NCBI RefSeq assembly: GCF_000002995.4 | Contig: NW_025062479.1 | Coordinates: forward strand, 2,749,721 to 2,813,720 | Direction: 5' to 3' | DNA length: 64,000 nt | Origin: Brugia malayi | Lineage: Eukaryota; Nematoda; Chromadorea; Rhabditida; Onchocercidae | In this document: one piece after another, positions 22,962 through 36,765 of the stretch | Layout: each line of letters begins with the position of its first letter | Position numbering within the stretch: the stretch's first letter is position 1 | Program-made: the position numbers and the translations under genes | The notes under the pieces: generated by a model | The model's input: only the letters and a program-made list of their open reading frames with translations | Told to the model about the DNA's origin: nothing | The model's database searches: none

Positions 22962-25900
22962 ATGTTGACATTGCCAACTCGGCGAATTATTTTTTGGTTA
23001 AAACTAGCGATCATAATTACTTGCATATCGTTCATCTTTCTTTTCACTCATCTTGCTGAAATCACCGAAAAACCTCATTACAGGTAGTGAATTTTGTTCA
23101 TATATAAATATCACTGATGAATTCATGATTGTAATTCAACTATTTTTAATATTTTGGAGGGAATTAACTACTTTTAAGTAAATTATTATTCAATTCATCA
23201 TTTCATTGCATCCTTCTTTTCCGAGATTTAGTGCTTGAATGAATAACTTTTTGTAAATGTACGCAAATGACTGCAACTTTTGTATACGAGTATCCCCCTG
23301 TCTGTCTGTACATATATCATATCATCCCATATGGTATTGTTTTTGCAGATATCCTGCGCAACATATACCACCATATCACTGTCCATTGTCAAATAAAACG
23401 GGTACAACCTATAAGCATCATGGATTTGTTAGAAATAAGACAAATTTTTTAACGGATGGAAAGGTGCTGGTATTTGTAGAAACGTTGTATTCGAAGCTTG
23501 GAAAGCAAATAATTAACATATTAGATGCGCTGAAGATACCTCGTAAAGTTGAAACTCTTACAAAAAATCTTCCGCTTCTAACGACCGCAAAACGTGGACG
23601 TTTCTCAATTATTATTGTTGAAAATTATTATAAATATTTAAATTTACTATCATGGAATCGGCAACTTCTTGATAAATACTGTCGTGAATATAACGTTGGT
23701 ATAATTTCCTTTATTGGTAATCGACCCAACAGCTATATTAATGCAAAAGTCAAAGGTTCACAGTTGACAATTCACACCCAACAACGTGCTGTAAATCTTC
23801 GCTTCAATGAACGGTCGCGTGTTAATTTTATTAGTAAACCAGGTGCTGTGTTACAAGCACCAGAACCGGATAAAAATGATTGGATATTATTTGACATCAT
23901 TAGCGGTAAATAATATATACTTCCAAATTCATTTTTCTGTATGTTTCAAAGGCTAGGGTTTAACTGTAAACTTCCACAGTTTGTGATCAAATATGTAATG
24001 AATTGAATTTTAGTAGAAGTGATTAGTATCCATTTGTTTTGTGAGGTGAGAAGAAAACGTACCATTTTTTCAGGCTATGAAGGTATTGTGCTGGCTGACG
24101 ATATTTTTGGAGAAGAACGCGCTAGTGTGATATTAGACGATGGATCGGAAGATGGTATTGAAAAGATTTTGTTTGGGCATAATTTCACTCATTGGATCAA
24201 CAAATTAGCTTTTCTTGATTCTTTAAGGTTTAGATTTTTTTTTTTCTAAAGTATTTCGTAATTTAGCTTTCAAATTATTTTGGGACCTTATGTGCATGGA
24301 AGAGATAGAATTATACTTGCCGCGCACTTTTTTTCAGCATTTTTTTCGTAGGTATATGCGAGAATCTCTGATGTATGATGACTTGGAGCGATTTGTTCAA
24401 ATCGACATCGATGACATATTTGTTGGTACAAGTGGAACACGCATGACTAAAGTGGATGCGGATGCTCTGTTGCAATCGCAGTTTCGCTTACGTCGAGATA
24501 TTACAAATTTTACTTATTCCTTGGGTTTTTCTGGTTATTATTTTCGAAATGGTGACTCCCTTGAGGACAAAGGTGACGAAAGGCTAATTGGTACAATTTT
24601 AAGACTTCATCTTTAAAGCATTCAGCTTTAAAATGTTATGCTGAAATGTAATTTTTTCCAGAAATTGGCAAACATTTCCTTTGGTTCCCTCATATGTGGA
24701 AACACAATCATGCACACGAACATAATCAAACATATTTGGAAGCTATTATGACTCAAAATAAACTTTTTGCACAGGTTTGGTCTCAATTCAGATCTTCGTT
24801 GCTTGAAGTCTCTGAGTTCTTGATAATATGATATTCTTGATAAATTTGTTGGATATCTTGGAAATTTTCAAATATTTCAAAAAGCATTTATGAAATACCA
24901 ACCTTTGTTAATGTTTGGAATTTAATTTTTAGAGTATGGCCTTGCATGTCAGTTCAGGTTATGCTGTATCGCCACAACATGCTGGTGTTTATCCGGTTCA
25001 TGAAGCATTGTATAATTCGTGGCAGTTAATCTGGAATATTACAGTAACATCAACAGAGGAATATCCGCATTTTCGACCTGCATCAGCACGCCGCGGCTTT
25101 GTACACAGGAACATATCGGTAATTTTTCCACATTAGGAAGATTAATTTTTGTACGTTTTTTTGATCGATCCATAACTCATCTTTTTATTCTTGCATTTGT
25201 CATCATTGCATGAATAGGATACAAATGTCTCTACCTTAACCCTTATTTTAATTAATGCTTGATTTTGAAATTCTGAAGCAGATCGTACGTATGATGCTAA
25301 CTTTTTTGTAGGCTTCTGCAGTTTGGCTTTAAAAAAATACGTTTAGGTGCTTCCGCGACAAACTTGTGGTCTCTACACTCATACACAATTCTTCCACTCA
25401 TATCCTGATGGATTTACAAAATTACTGAGTAATATTGAAGGTGGTGATCTGTTCTTCACTATAGTGATTAATCCAGTGCGTATTATTATTGGTGTTTTAT
25501 TGTTATTCCACTCAAAATGTTTTTGACTCTTGCTTAAAATGAAAATTTTTATCTTATAGTTAATAGTTCTTGATGAATAAGAAGTATATTTCTGACCAGT
25601 AATTCTAGGAAGACTAGGAAGGAGTCACAAAAATACGACATGAAATTTCAGTTTTCGATCTTTATGACACATCAACAAAACTACGCGAACGATCGCCTCG
25701 GTATTTTCTCTTTTGAGCGAGTGATAAATTTTATCAAATGTTGGACAAATTTACGTTTACGGTGGGTAGAACCTGTACGCATGGCTTCTGCTTACTTTGC
25801 CCGTTATGCGGCTGAAAAAGTTCCAGTCTGGAGTGTAAGTTTACAAGCTCTGTAATTAATTGACATTTGTGGGATTACTCAATTACCAAAATAAAAAAAG

Positions 25901-27481
25901 TGATCATTAATGAAAATCAGATGAATTTATGATTTGGATTTCTTATTGTGTTTCATAGCCTGGTGAAGTTTCTCTTTGTATTCTGAACTTGTATGTTATT
26001 TAGTCATAACTTTCTCTTCTTGTGACTTTTTTTTTCGTCTATTCTTTTTTACAAACCATGATTCTAGAAATTTTTTTAGAATCCTTGCGATGATCCAAGA
26101 CATGCAAAAATCCTTCCACAACCTTTCAATTGTTCTGAGATGCCGCTTCCGAACATGCTTGTTGTGGGACCGCAAAAAACTGGTTCAACTGCTCTTGCCA
26201 CATTTCTTAACTTGCATCCGAATTTCTCTAGTAATGATCCAGTTCCATCATCATTTGAGGAGTTGCAATTTTTTGGAGGGCCGAATTATGCTCGTGGATT
26301 GCATTGGTAACATTTTATTGTATACATTTTTCGGTAATTGATTACATTCTTAATTGATTTTCAGTGGTATAAGAGATCCTGTTACAGGTATATGGACCAG
26401 TTTCGTTCTAAAATTGATCATCTGATTGTTTTCGAGAAAAGTGCAACTTATTTCGATAATCCGGATGCCCCACGTACATCATTTGCTTTACTACCAAAAG
26501 CAAAAATCGTTGTTGGTTACTAATGATTTTGCATTTTTTTTTTTTGCATTTGAATAGTTTGCAACTATTCTTTGATATTCATCTTTTGAAAAAAAACAAA
26601 TTAATATTATTTAGCGAAGCATTTTCAGTCTTTTTTTCAGATCATTCTTTTGGATCCGGCAGCGCGTGCATATTCCTGGTATCATCACATGCGTGCACAT
26701 AATGATACAACAGCAATGACGCATGAACTAGATCAAATTCTGGATGCCAACGTTTCGTCGGTTCTTTTGCGGCGCCTTAGAAATCGCTGTATTTCACCTG
26801 GAAGGCATTCATTAATATCAGCAGATTTATATCCCGTGCTAAATTACGGGCTGATAAGAATTAAAAATTAGTGGAGTTGTATAAAGGGTTAATTCGCTTC
26901 AGTGAAATCTTAATGTTTCAAATGAATGAAAACATCTGATATTTTAACTCGAAAATTTCAGATATACGCATCATTTGGAACACTGGTTGGATTATTATCC
27001 ATCGACGCAAATTCATTTAGTTGATGGTGAACAGCTTCGTACAGATCCAGTGACTGCTATTACCAATTTAGTTGATACTCTCCATGCACCAAAATTTGCC
27101 TTCAGTGATCTCATTAAATTTGACGACAAAAAAGGATTCTTTTGCAGTTATATTAACGGTACAAATTAGTTGTTTCTGTTTGAAGTTTTTCAAAAAAGAA
27201 ACTTTAAAGTAATGCAGCAAAAAATTGCCATATATGTCAGAAATTGTGAAGTAAAGTGCGTTCTTATTTTTAGTTTTGATTGCATCTTTTTTTCAGGAAC
27301 AAAAAGATGCTTAGGTACAGGTAAAGGGCGCAAATATGAACCGCTCGATGAGAAACTTCGTGAGAAACTAGATCTAATTTTTAGAGATGACAATATTGCC
27401 TTGCATAAGCTGCTGTTGCGTAATGATTTGCCTATTCCGAAGTGGCTACAAAACCAACTTTCCAAAACTAATTTTACTTGA
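22962..27481 (+). CDS. hst-1: Heparan sulfate N-deacetylase/N-sulfotransferase (NDST)
   Basis: Bifunctional Golgi enzyme that removes N-acetyl groups from heparan sulfate glucosamine and transfers sulfate from PAPS. Exons: 22962-23083, 23349-23905, 24074-24227, 24352-24590, 24662-24774, 24933-25118, 25347-25475, 25652-25834, 26080-26306, 26388-26511, 26641-26804, 26962-27158, 27297-27481; 859 residues. The first exon encodes a short basic cytoplasmic tail (TRR) and one type II anchor (about residues 11-32). The deacetylase region contains [20 protein letters not shown] and TSTEEYPH. The sulfotransferase region has the 5'-phosphosulfate loop [10 protein letters not shown] (K594), FEELQFF with the expected catalytic Glu (622), and the 3'-phosphate site [10 protein letters not shown]. 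The C-terminus [14 protein letters not shown] is typical. The exon 10 donor could be 3 nt earlier, and the intron after 26804 starts with GC. As in C. elegans there appears to be one NDST here. Confidence 0.96.
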
Positions 27482-29189
27482 GTACTGAGGGAATGGGAAG
27501 GAGATAGGTTGTAATTTATAAGGGATGGATTTTTATTTGATATTTGAATGTTTTAAGAAATTTTCTTGTGTAATGTCAGTCATATAAGCTACTGCCACTC
27601 CTTACTTTTTGCTTGACTTGATTTAATTGCAAGGCACCATTCGAAAGCCTTATTTTCCGAAAGGTTTCTTTCAAAGCCTACTTTTTATATGAAATTATCC
27701 TCCTTGTTGTCTAGTGACCGCAGCTTTTTCACTATCCTTTTTTTTATTTAAATTTTATTTGACTGTACTTCAACACATCTTTAACTCCAGTATTTCGAGT
27801 ATTTCTGCATAAATGTATGGGTCTTCCGCAATCACTTACAACTGGTGCATTTAAAAATGTTGTAATGTATTTGAGCAATTATTTTTATCAAGTTGCCTTT
27901 CACTTAACGTATTGTATAAAACTCGCTATTGTAAATTTCAGCTGACATATCGAATTTGTATGTACGCTTAATAAGGCCCACTTTAGTTTGGACCACAGAG
28001 CAAGCAGAGTTTATCCATGTCGAAGTTTGCGTTTGAAATCCAAACAAGGAATTGTTGTTTTCGTAACAAGTGCAAAATTATCCTAATGCTGTAATTGTTT
28101 CTGTCTTATGGTTTTCTTCTCTTTTAACGGAGCAATTTCAAGAATTTTGTATATGATACTGTTCCACGCATATTTAATGAGGTGGAGAAATATTGTAAAG
28201 CTCGCAAATAAGCTAAAATATGTGATGACAAATAAAACAGAAGAGTAAACTATGTAGTAACAGGAACAACCCTGTAACAGCACCAGATGTTTCTATATTC
28301 AAATGAATGCTCTGCTAATTGGAACCTACATTCTTACTCTCTCCTGTGCGGCTCTAAAATCCAGTTTAGAACATCGTGAATGCATCATGGGAATATTTAT
28401 TGGTGAATACACCTCTGATATAAAAACATTTACTCCAGTAAAGTAATATAACTATTACAAAGAGATTTCTCTTGTGGATGGTATGAGGCGGTGAGAGATA
28501 AAAATGCGAACTAGTTGTATTTGTTCGTAAAACAATTTCAGGATACAGGAAATCAATATCACCGAACAACGATTGAACTCATTATTAGATATTTTGATGA
28601 GAAAATTCACGGCACCCTAAGTCGCTAGATAATTCTAACTTCATCTATGAAAAACTGATAATGAAGACACACTGAGATAATTTCGAATAGACAAAGCGAA
28701 GAAATCCAAACGCTAACTTTTGTGGCTCATCGTTTCACAGATTACTTCGGCCAAATTACCAACCTGCCGATGTAACAAAAATATTTTGATACTTTAAAAC
28801 ATAAATCATAACTGACTGCATGCAACGTGAAACTTGGATTCTAAAACTGTATCAGGAGGCAGTGGACAAAACTGATCACAGACGATCAATTCTGAGAAAG
28901 TGCTGAACGATCAATTATTTTTTTCAAAAACAATTTCAAAATTGGTTTGGTTTTTAAAGCAAAGTTATTATTTTACCAAATATTCTTTACAAAAAAAAAG
29001 GAAAAATATTAAGTTTTTAATAAATATCCCGTTCAAAGATATATTTCTATGCTACATCTCTATATTTGAAAATAGAATCAGGGACCGAATCCGGATGGAA
29101 ATAATCGATACATGTGAAAGACAATTCAAATGGTTATAAACAACAATCCACTTGCAAACCTCTCATTAAATAGGTTAACAAATAATATA
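27482..29189. other. Convergent 3' intergenic region (hst-1 / wapl-1)
   Basis: About 1.7 kb containing the 3' UTRs of two convergent genes. Several 60-80 codon open frames occur on both strands, but none has splice context or a recognisable motif. I see no gene. Confidence 0.65.
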
Positions 29190-32100
29190 CTAATTGTCCA
29201 ATGTATCGAGTAAATCAATGATGCGTTCCATAAAGCGAACGTGTGCTTTCTTCCCATCCTGAAATAAACCGAGAGAAATAATTGTCTAATAAAGAATACT
29301 ATAAATCTTCCAAAAAAGTTTTAAAAAAAGAAGTCCAGATGAATAAGGAACTAGTTATGAACAGACCGTTAATTTGATAAATTCCAGAAAGCGCTGAAGC
29401 TGTTCAATTAGTGCAACCAACTTTCCGTTCTTCATTTCTGCTTTTACTATATGTACTGATTCCTGTAAAATCATAACTAATCTAAGTGTTACTATCATTA
29501 ACAAAAGAAATTTTGAATTAAAAAAAGGGAAAAACCGATGGACAAGAAAAAGATAAACCTCATTTTGCAATAATAAACACCCAATCAAAAGTGCGAAGTA
29601 CGATGCCAAAACTGAGTCTTCCATATGCGAGCTAGCCTTATTCATGGCATTTTGTACAGCTTCAACCATTTCATCCTCGGATAATTCCGTTGGCAATCGA
29701 TGCAACCGACCATCATCTGAAGTATTAAAAACTTGGCTACTAAAATGATCTGCAACAAATTCAACTTATTAAAAAAAATATAATTCTTGGAGATGACAAA
29801 CAGTGTCTTCATCCAAAAAATAAAAATAACCTTCTATCTCCTCATCATGACTAACACTATCATCTGGAGCATCCTCAATAACAAGATCATTATCGAGTTC
29901 CTCATCAATTGAACGAGCCAATGATTCGTGATACACAAATAACTAAATATTGTTTAAAGTGTTGTAAAATAATGAACAAAAATGTCGCTTCATTTTAAAA
30001 TCAGAACGCGGAACAGCTATAACAACATTCTTTCTTCATCCCTTGGGAAGCTTGATACAAATTTTCATTCTAAAACTGTCTATAAAATCTAGCTGAAACG
30101 TGAATCACAACCACAACTTCATCCATAAGCTAAAAGAAACAAAAATAACCTGACTAAGGGCCTTCAGTGTTGGTTCCTGTCTTTCTGTTCTACTTTCGAG
30201 ATCATAAACTGGAACTGTAAGTCCAATCAACTTACGTCTGTTAAAATTACAGCGTTCAAGCAAATTGACCAAAAGACTACACAGCTGCAAAAAAAAAAAA
30301 AAAAAAAGAAAAAAAAAAGAAAAAAGTGAATCGCAGACCCCAAAAGTGAGATTAGAAACAAACAGTAAAATAAAATACGTGAACAAAAAAAGCTTACCAA
30401 CACGATGAGATCAAATTGCTTCTCCCTGCGAACATACTTTGGCACCAAATAGGTGAAGCAGGATACGCAAAGTGAGAGAAAATCATTCATCTGACCCAAT
30501 TTCGTGCAGCATAATTCTGCAACATTAATTCAGTGATTTCAAAGAAAAAAAAAGGTACTACAATACACTATAATATGACTATAATATAATCGAACAAAAC
30601 GCAAAAGAACAATCAACATACCATTTTCATATGATAAACTCATCAATAATCCAACCATTCGATTTAAACATGTAATATTTTGCTCCTTTAATTCATTGAT
30701 ATCGTCACCAAGTCGTCCTACTGTTCGAAACAGCAAAGACATGAGCCTAGAAAATTATATTGTGGTGAATCTTCATAAAAGATACATCCAACTGAATCTT
30801 AGAGAGAGTTATGAAAAAGGAATTATATCACAACATCACTGGTTTTTTAGCAATTTTACACTTCAACAATTATTATCAGAGTTCTAATAATTTCGGTTTT
30901 TACAAGTTTCTAGGGAGAAGACATCAAAGTTACAGTACACGCATTCAAAATTAAATAGTTCTTCACATAATTTATATAACAATGCATTTCTTTTTATTTC
31001 ACTTCAAAAAATTTTGAATCCCATCCTTTGAAAACATTTTGATTTCATAAATACCTTCCGCATGATTGGATGAGGGCGCTCCCTCGATGGCTAATCAAAT
31101 ATGCTCCGTTCTTTTCATTGCAGACTGTTGCCTTCAAAACAAATAGTTATTCCAAATTCAGCAAACTATTGAAATGACAAAATTCACTTCAGTTCTCAAT
31201 ACATAAGTGTTATACAGTTTCAAACGCAGAAACCAACAAGACATCTATAATATTAAGGTCCAGCATGCATTTACGTAAGCTCATAAAAAGAAAACGCACT
31301 GATTCGAGTACTCTGAAGCATCGTTCAAGGACTTTCAAGCAGAGAAGCATATCCTCATCCGATATCTTCTCATGCAACAAGCGCAATACTGTCTTGTCCA
31401 CTGCAATAACAGAAAAAAAAAATGAAATTACGATAATTTTGCAGATTAGAGTATTAGAAGCTCCCCAAAAATATTGCCAGAGTAATTACACAAACTAGTA
31501 GCATGTATAATTTTCTAAAAGAAAAGCTGAAAATCTAGCATTTTATAAACCACAAGAATCTTAACGATATTTATGTGATGCACTAATTTATTTAACTGCA
31601 GTAAGCAGTAAATGTGAAACAAACTGATTAGTATCAATACTTTTAGAAACGATCCACTGAAGTATGCCCACGTTCAACAGTTCACTTTGCAATGACTGCT
31701 CACGATGTTTACGCGCACATATGTAAACAAGCGACTCCAAAATCAGAAACGAAGGCTGTAATAATATTACAGTGTGTTACACATTAAAGGTTTTCATAGT
31801 TTCGCACATAGCATGGAATGAATAACTAAACAATCGCACCGAAAGAGTTTTTTCCGTAATATCAAATTGAACTTTCTTTGATTCTGTATTTGCAAATGAT
31901 TTTTCCAACCACTCCTTCAGTACATCCATCACCTGAAACTCTCATTTACGCTTCGAAAAAGGCGTAATGATAGCACTGCAACCAAATAGACAAGAAGGTT
32001 TCAAACATTCGGACAAGAGAATTTACATTTACATTTAATTTGACATCTTATCATTTATAAGCGCGATATTTTACAACATCATACAAGGCTAATGAAGCTA

Positions 32101-34670
32101 TTACCGATGTTGTAGAGTTAGGAATATAAATCTTTCCCAACAGGAACTATGTACCTCTCTAATGCAAAAACTAAGTTATATGTAGTCGAGTACCCACCAT
32201 TTTCGAATATTTCATGCATTCTTCACTCAGATTTGGATTCTCCAATTTTAACAGCTGACTGAACAAACGAAGCGCAGGTGCATCAACAAATACAGAAGTG
32301 GTATCGCGAGATAACAAATAAACAACCACTGAGATACAAAGTGCCAAACTCTGAAATGTAATAAGAATTCAGTCGAATAATAATATCTACATGTGGTATC
32401 ACCATTACATGTTCAATTAAAACAATTTTTCTCCTAAATCATTATGTATAAAATGATAAATTTAAAAAATGAGAATGGATGACTAAATTACAGGTGACTT
32501 TGGTGAGTCAGGAATTGCCTTCAGTGTCCGACTGATCAAATTGTTAGATCGGAAAAATCGCCGGAATTCGCTCGAAACACATTTCTTGGCCAGTGATATG
32601 ATGCTAAATTATTTAAAAAAAGAATAGAAATGACCTAATTGAGTGAACCATTTTAGACTGTTACGACACAAAACATCCACAAACAATAATCAGTGTCGAA
32701 GTATGGAGAAGGCATTAATCTTAGAAGATGCAAAGGAATATGCAGAATTCTATTACCTTAAACATTTCAGATTGTTCGATGACGCTGAATCCAGAAGAGT
32801 ACTCAAAATATATTTCACATCGTCACTGAAATCATCCTGTTCACCCGACTTCAAGCATTCATGTGCCTCCTTTACATCTCGAATCCAAACATGTGCTCGA
32901 TCGCCTTTCCTACTACGATCTATTATACCTGACGAACCAACGGTACTTACATTTGCTGGAGTAGCCGTACTATTGTCCTGACAATTCATTAATTTAAGCA
33001 TTAAGCTTAGACAACAAACAACAAGTCAGTCGGTTACAATAAATTGTTCTTATAAATAAGCTTTCAAAAAAAAGAGGCTTAATAACAACAACTTCTCTAG
33101 GCATAACAACCAAATTAGGAAAGCAGTACTTTTGCTTTAGTAGTTATTAAACCCGCATTTGAGTGTTTCGAAAGTAACCCAACATCGTCATTATCATCAT
33201 CGTCATCCAACATCCACCTGTGCTTATACGCAGCTTTAATTCCCAGCGCATATTCTTTTCCAGAAGTTTCCACTTTTTCTGAAATATTTGTAGTATGGTT
33301 TGCACATTTAAAAAATTTAATGCATAAAAAATACTACATGTGTAACCGTTAAACATTGTGACTTATCGTGGCTACAAAATAAGCTCGATATAAAATAAGT
33401 CACTTTATTCTGAAAAATTCATACACAGGTGTATTACGAACTACTTCAACAATGAAATTTTCAAACATATCCATAACAACGTCGCACCTTGAGAAATAGT
33501 ACATTTTTCTTCCGGTTTTGCACGTTTCGCTTGAGGAGCTATCTCATTGCTACCTTCATTGTCTTCATCTTCTTCATCTTCTATTTCAAAGCAAAAAACA
33601 TCACTACGCTGCGGATTAGATTCAGTAAAATGGTGTTTCGGAACCACAGTTTTCTGCTGATCTGCATCTGAGTCAGAAGACTGCTTGGTAGGTGATGAAC
33701 TGGGGGATTTACCATCAGAAATTCTAGCATGCGTCATAGAGATATTTAGTGCGCATGTGGATGAATAATTATTTCCAAACTTGCTGCCACTGCCCTCTTC
33801 TTCGCCACTTTCATCAGACTGCAAAAGTAAGTATATTCAGCCTGCTGTTAAAGTAAGACAATAATGAAGTGATTAGAAAACTGAATTTAAAATTCGAAAA
33901 ATACATTTCAGCTAAACTCCTTCACAGAATGCACGTGTTTATTCTAAAAGTGAATATCAAGGCATAACTGTTCACTTTATAAGGAACTTGTCCCACAGCA
34001 TACCTGAATCGGATAATTAATTTTGAACATAGAAAAAAAAAAAAAAAAAACAATCTTTTTCATATGCTCGAGTATATGCTTTTTTACTTAAAAATTCCAT
34101 TCGCTATTTGGAAGGCTTCTACTCCTGCGAAAAATAAAAGGCAATAACTGTGATGTTATAAATAGGATAATTGGAAACCAAAAACGAATAACATTTCAGA
34201 AACAAACCTTCTCAAAGTCTGGAATACTGACCGTCGGAGAAAGAAACGAGCTGCTTGATGGACTTGGTGTACTTATTTCACTATGAGTTTGATCCCTCTT
34301 CGGAGATGCAGGTTTCGATGAACTAGATAAAACAGCTTGGAAATTCTATTTTGTTTAAATTAAAGGTACTTTATTTATTGCAACTTATATGACCAGAAAC
34401 TCCATTGACCAGTCCCACCAAAACTGAGAAGTAGGGAATCGCCAAGTTTCAAACCTAACCTTTACAGGAGCTCATTATTAAATGTAATAAAACAATCAAT
34501 AAAACCAACGGATATGTAAAAATTTACGGATCTAAATCTAGAGGCCTTCCCAATGAAGTAGATGCTTTGGATTGATTAGCAAATACAGAATCGAAAAGTG
34601 CAGCTGCCTTATCTTTTTTTGACGAATCGCCGTAACGACGAGTAGACTTCCAGTTTGAAAAGCTCGACAT
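29190..34670 (-). CDS. wapl-1: Wings apart-like cohesin release factor (WAPL)
   Basis: Nuclear factor that opens the cohesin ring and removes it from chromatin together with PDS5. Predicted 824 residues. Exons: 34670-34528, 34322-34208, 33818-33488, 33278-33130, 32977-32757, 32603-32492, 32350-32198, 31932-31840, 31755-31641, 31400-31275, 31124-31055, 30746-30622, 30516-30398, 30284-30150, 29942-29831, 29749-29559, 29462-29367, 29258-29190. Residues 1 to about 245 are low-complexity (Ser-rich, acidic runs such as EDEEDEDNE and DDDDDNDD). From about 270 comes the helical-repeat WAPL domain (LAKKCVSSEFRRFFRSNN, ALCISVVVYLLSRDTTS, MVGLLMSLSYEN, LLVNLLERCNFNRR). The C-terminus is FMERIIDLLDTLDN. 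The ends of the exons at 31275 and 31124 are the least certain junction. I do not see a clear FGF PDS5-binding motif. Confidence 0.92.
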
Positions 34671-35078
34671 CCTAAGTTCTGATCAATCTGTAGGAAAAAA
34701 TATATATATATATATTAGTAAGGTATGTCACATTAAAAAGCGGAAATTGCAAATATCTGCACTGCTTAGGACGACTTCTTGCCGATACTCATATAAAGTT
34801 CCTTAACTACTACAACTGCAAGCAATCACCAACGCATTTTGACTAAACCAGTTTTCACCAGTAGCAATCACGTCGCCCATCTTAAAATCCAGTAGATAAC
34901 ACCATGCACATGAAGACCAACAATGAGCTTACCGGGCTAACTACCCTGGGTAACTAATATTAAATGCATTAATAATTAAATATTGAAAGTAAAAGTATTT
35001 GTTTGGAGAAAAGCATAACTTTGGTATAACTAAATGGAAATAATGCGAACTTTCGAGCTTTATTCAATGTAACAAATT

Positions 35079-35170
<92 letters not shown>

Positions 35171-35382
35171 CAACTATTGAGCAAGACATTTACGCGAAAC
35201 AAAATGATTACGAATTGGTGAAAAAGTAGATGGACATATGAGATACGGACCACTTTGATAAAATTTGCACTTTCAAACATTTCTTAAAGCTCTTGACCTT
35301 CCTTTACTATTCCTGATTATTCCAATCATATTTTTCTTTTACAAAAGAATGAGCTTCGCGTCAATCATGTTATATCCACGGC
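34671..35382. promoter_or_regulatory. Upstream region of wapl-1 / 3' region of HSD17B10 copy a
   Basis: About 700 nt between two minus-strand genes. It holds a long TA microsatellite (35085-35169) and probably the wapl-1 promoter. No coding sequence seen. Confidence 0.5.
35085..35169. repeat. (TA)n microsatellite, about 85 bp
   Basis: An uninterrupted run of AT dinucleotides, the longest simple repeat in the window. Confidence 0.98.
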
Positions 35383-36765
35383 TTAGGGAGGCATCCGCAA
35401 ACCACCGTCAAGGCGTATTACTTCCCCATTCAAATACCGATTTTCGATAATATGACGCACCAAGGCACCAAATTCTTCTGGACTACCCAATCTATTCGGA
35501 AGAGGAATCATGTCGGCTAGAAAAGTTCGTACCTGAAACGTAATAATAATATTTGTAAAACAATACATACGTAAGTTCTATTAATTGTCGCCAGAAAGTA
35601 ATACTGTTTGTTACCTTTTCGGGAAGTCCACTCATCAACGAAGTATCAAAAAGACCCGGTGCAATTGTCATGAATCGTATTCCATCCTCTGCATAATCAC
35701 GAGCAAATGCAAGCGTTGCACTTACGATAGCTCCTTTGGAAGCTGCATAAACACTCTGAGAGAAAATAACATCACTTTTGGCATTAAATGTTTCTGAATT
35801 ATCAAGATTGCTACATATTTCATCACCTATTTCCACAGAATCCCTTGAAAATATAACGAAATTTTAAAAATGATGCACCTGTCCTACTTGTCCATCGTAA
35901 GCTGCTATAGATGCCGTATTGATGATGACACCACGAAAACCTAAACTGTCCCTGCTCTTAAGCGCAAATGTTTCAAGAGCCTGCTGTATAACATTGAAAG
36001 TACCGAAAACATTAACCTAAAACTAGAATAATGTAGCAAACACCAAACTGCATCCACTACACTTTTATATCCATCACCAGAAAAAGAGACCGAAAACATC
36101 ATTTGTAATTTGATAAGCGACTAAACATTAAGTAAGGAAAGTTATTACATCAAATGTTTTACGAATGAGTTCTTTGTCACAAGCTTTCTTCTTTTGCAAA
36201 TTGTACAGCTTGAATGGATATGACACACCAGCACAATTCACAACAGCGTCCAAATGTCCAAATTTATTAATCAGAGTATGAAATGCACTTGACACATCAT
36301 CTGAAGAGCGCACCTGGAAATCGAACATACAACATAATTCCAAATACCAGGGAGAAGCAAATGTCCCATTCATCTTTACTGTGGTCAAACCCTACACGTT
36401 TAATTTTAGCATATATAAACTACCAATATTTCTTTGTTTCAGCAACTTCGCCACGGAATAAATTAAAAATTGAAAGTTAAAATTTTCACATCAGCAGCAG
36501 TAAATAAGCAATTCTGTCCCATCTCCTTCGCCATTGTTTCACCCTTCGATTGCGGCAAATCCATAATGACTACTTTGGCTCCGTGTTCGAGAAGATGTCG
36601 AGCTGTGCCAGCTCCAAGGCCGGATGCAGCACCGGTAACTAATGCTACAATCCCCTAGAAAGGCAATGAACATTATGTTACCTGGACAAATTGAAGTATT
36701 TCAAAAAATAATACATATAAAATTTCTCAGAGCCATACCTTCACAGAAGCCAAGTATGTGGCCAT
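35383..36765 (-). CDS. HSD17B10: 3-hydroxyacyl-CoA dehydrogenase type 2 (HSD17B10/MRPP2), active copy
   Basis: Mitochondrial short-chain dehydrogenase acting in isoleucine and fatty-acid oxidation; in animals the protein is also the MRPP2 subunit of mitochondrial RNase P. Exons: 36765-36739, 36654-36490, 36313-36149, 36016-35879, 35755-35615, 35532-35383, giving 261 residues, the same as the human protein. The NAD-binding TGAASGLG and NCAG motifs are present. The catalytic triad is complete: Ser155 (NTAS), Tyr168 and Lys172 (YAASK), matching human numbering. The C-terminus [10 protein letters not shown] is typical. It lies 0.9 kb downstream of a paralog on the same strand with the same intron positions, so the two arose by tandem duplication. 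Confidence 0.96.

Noticed and set aside
34750..34960. Less AT-rich stretch upstream of wapl-1 with a short inverted segment (CCGGG...CCTGGG), possible ncRNA
   Set aside because: No tRNA boxes or known snRNA/snoRNA motifs; more likely promoter or 5' UTR of wapl-1.
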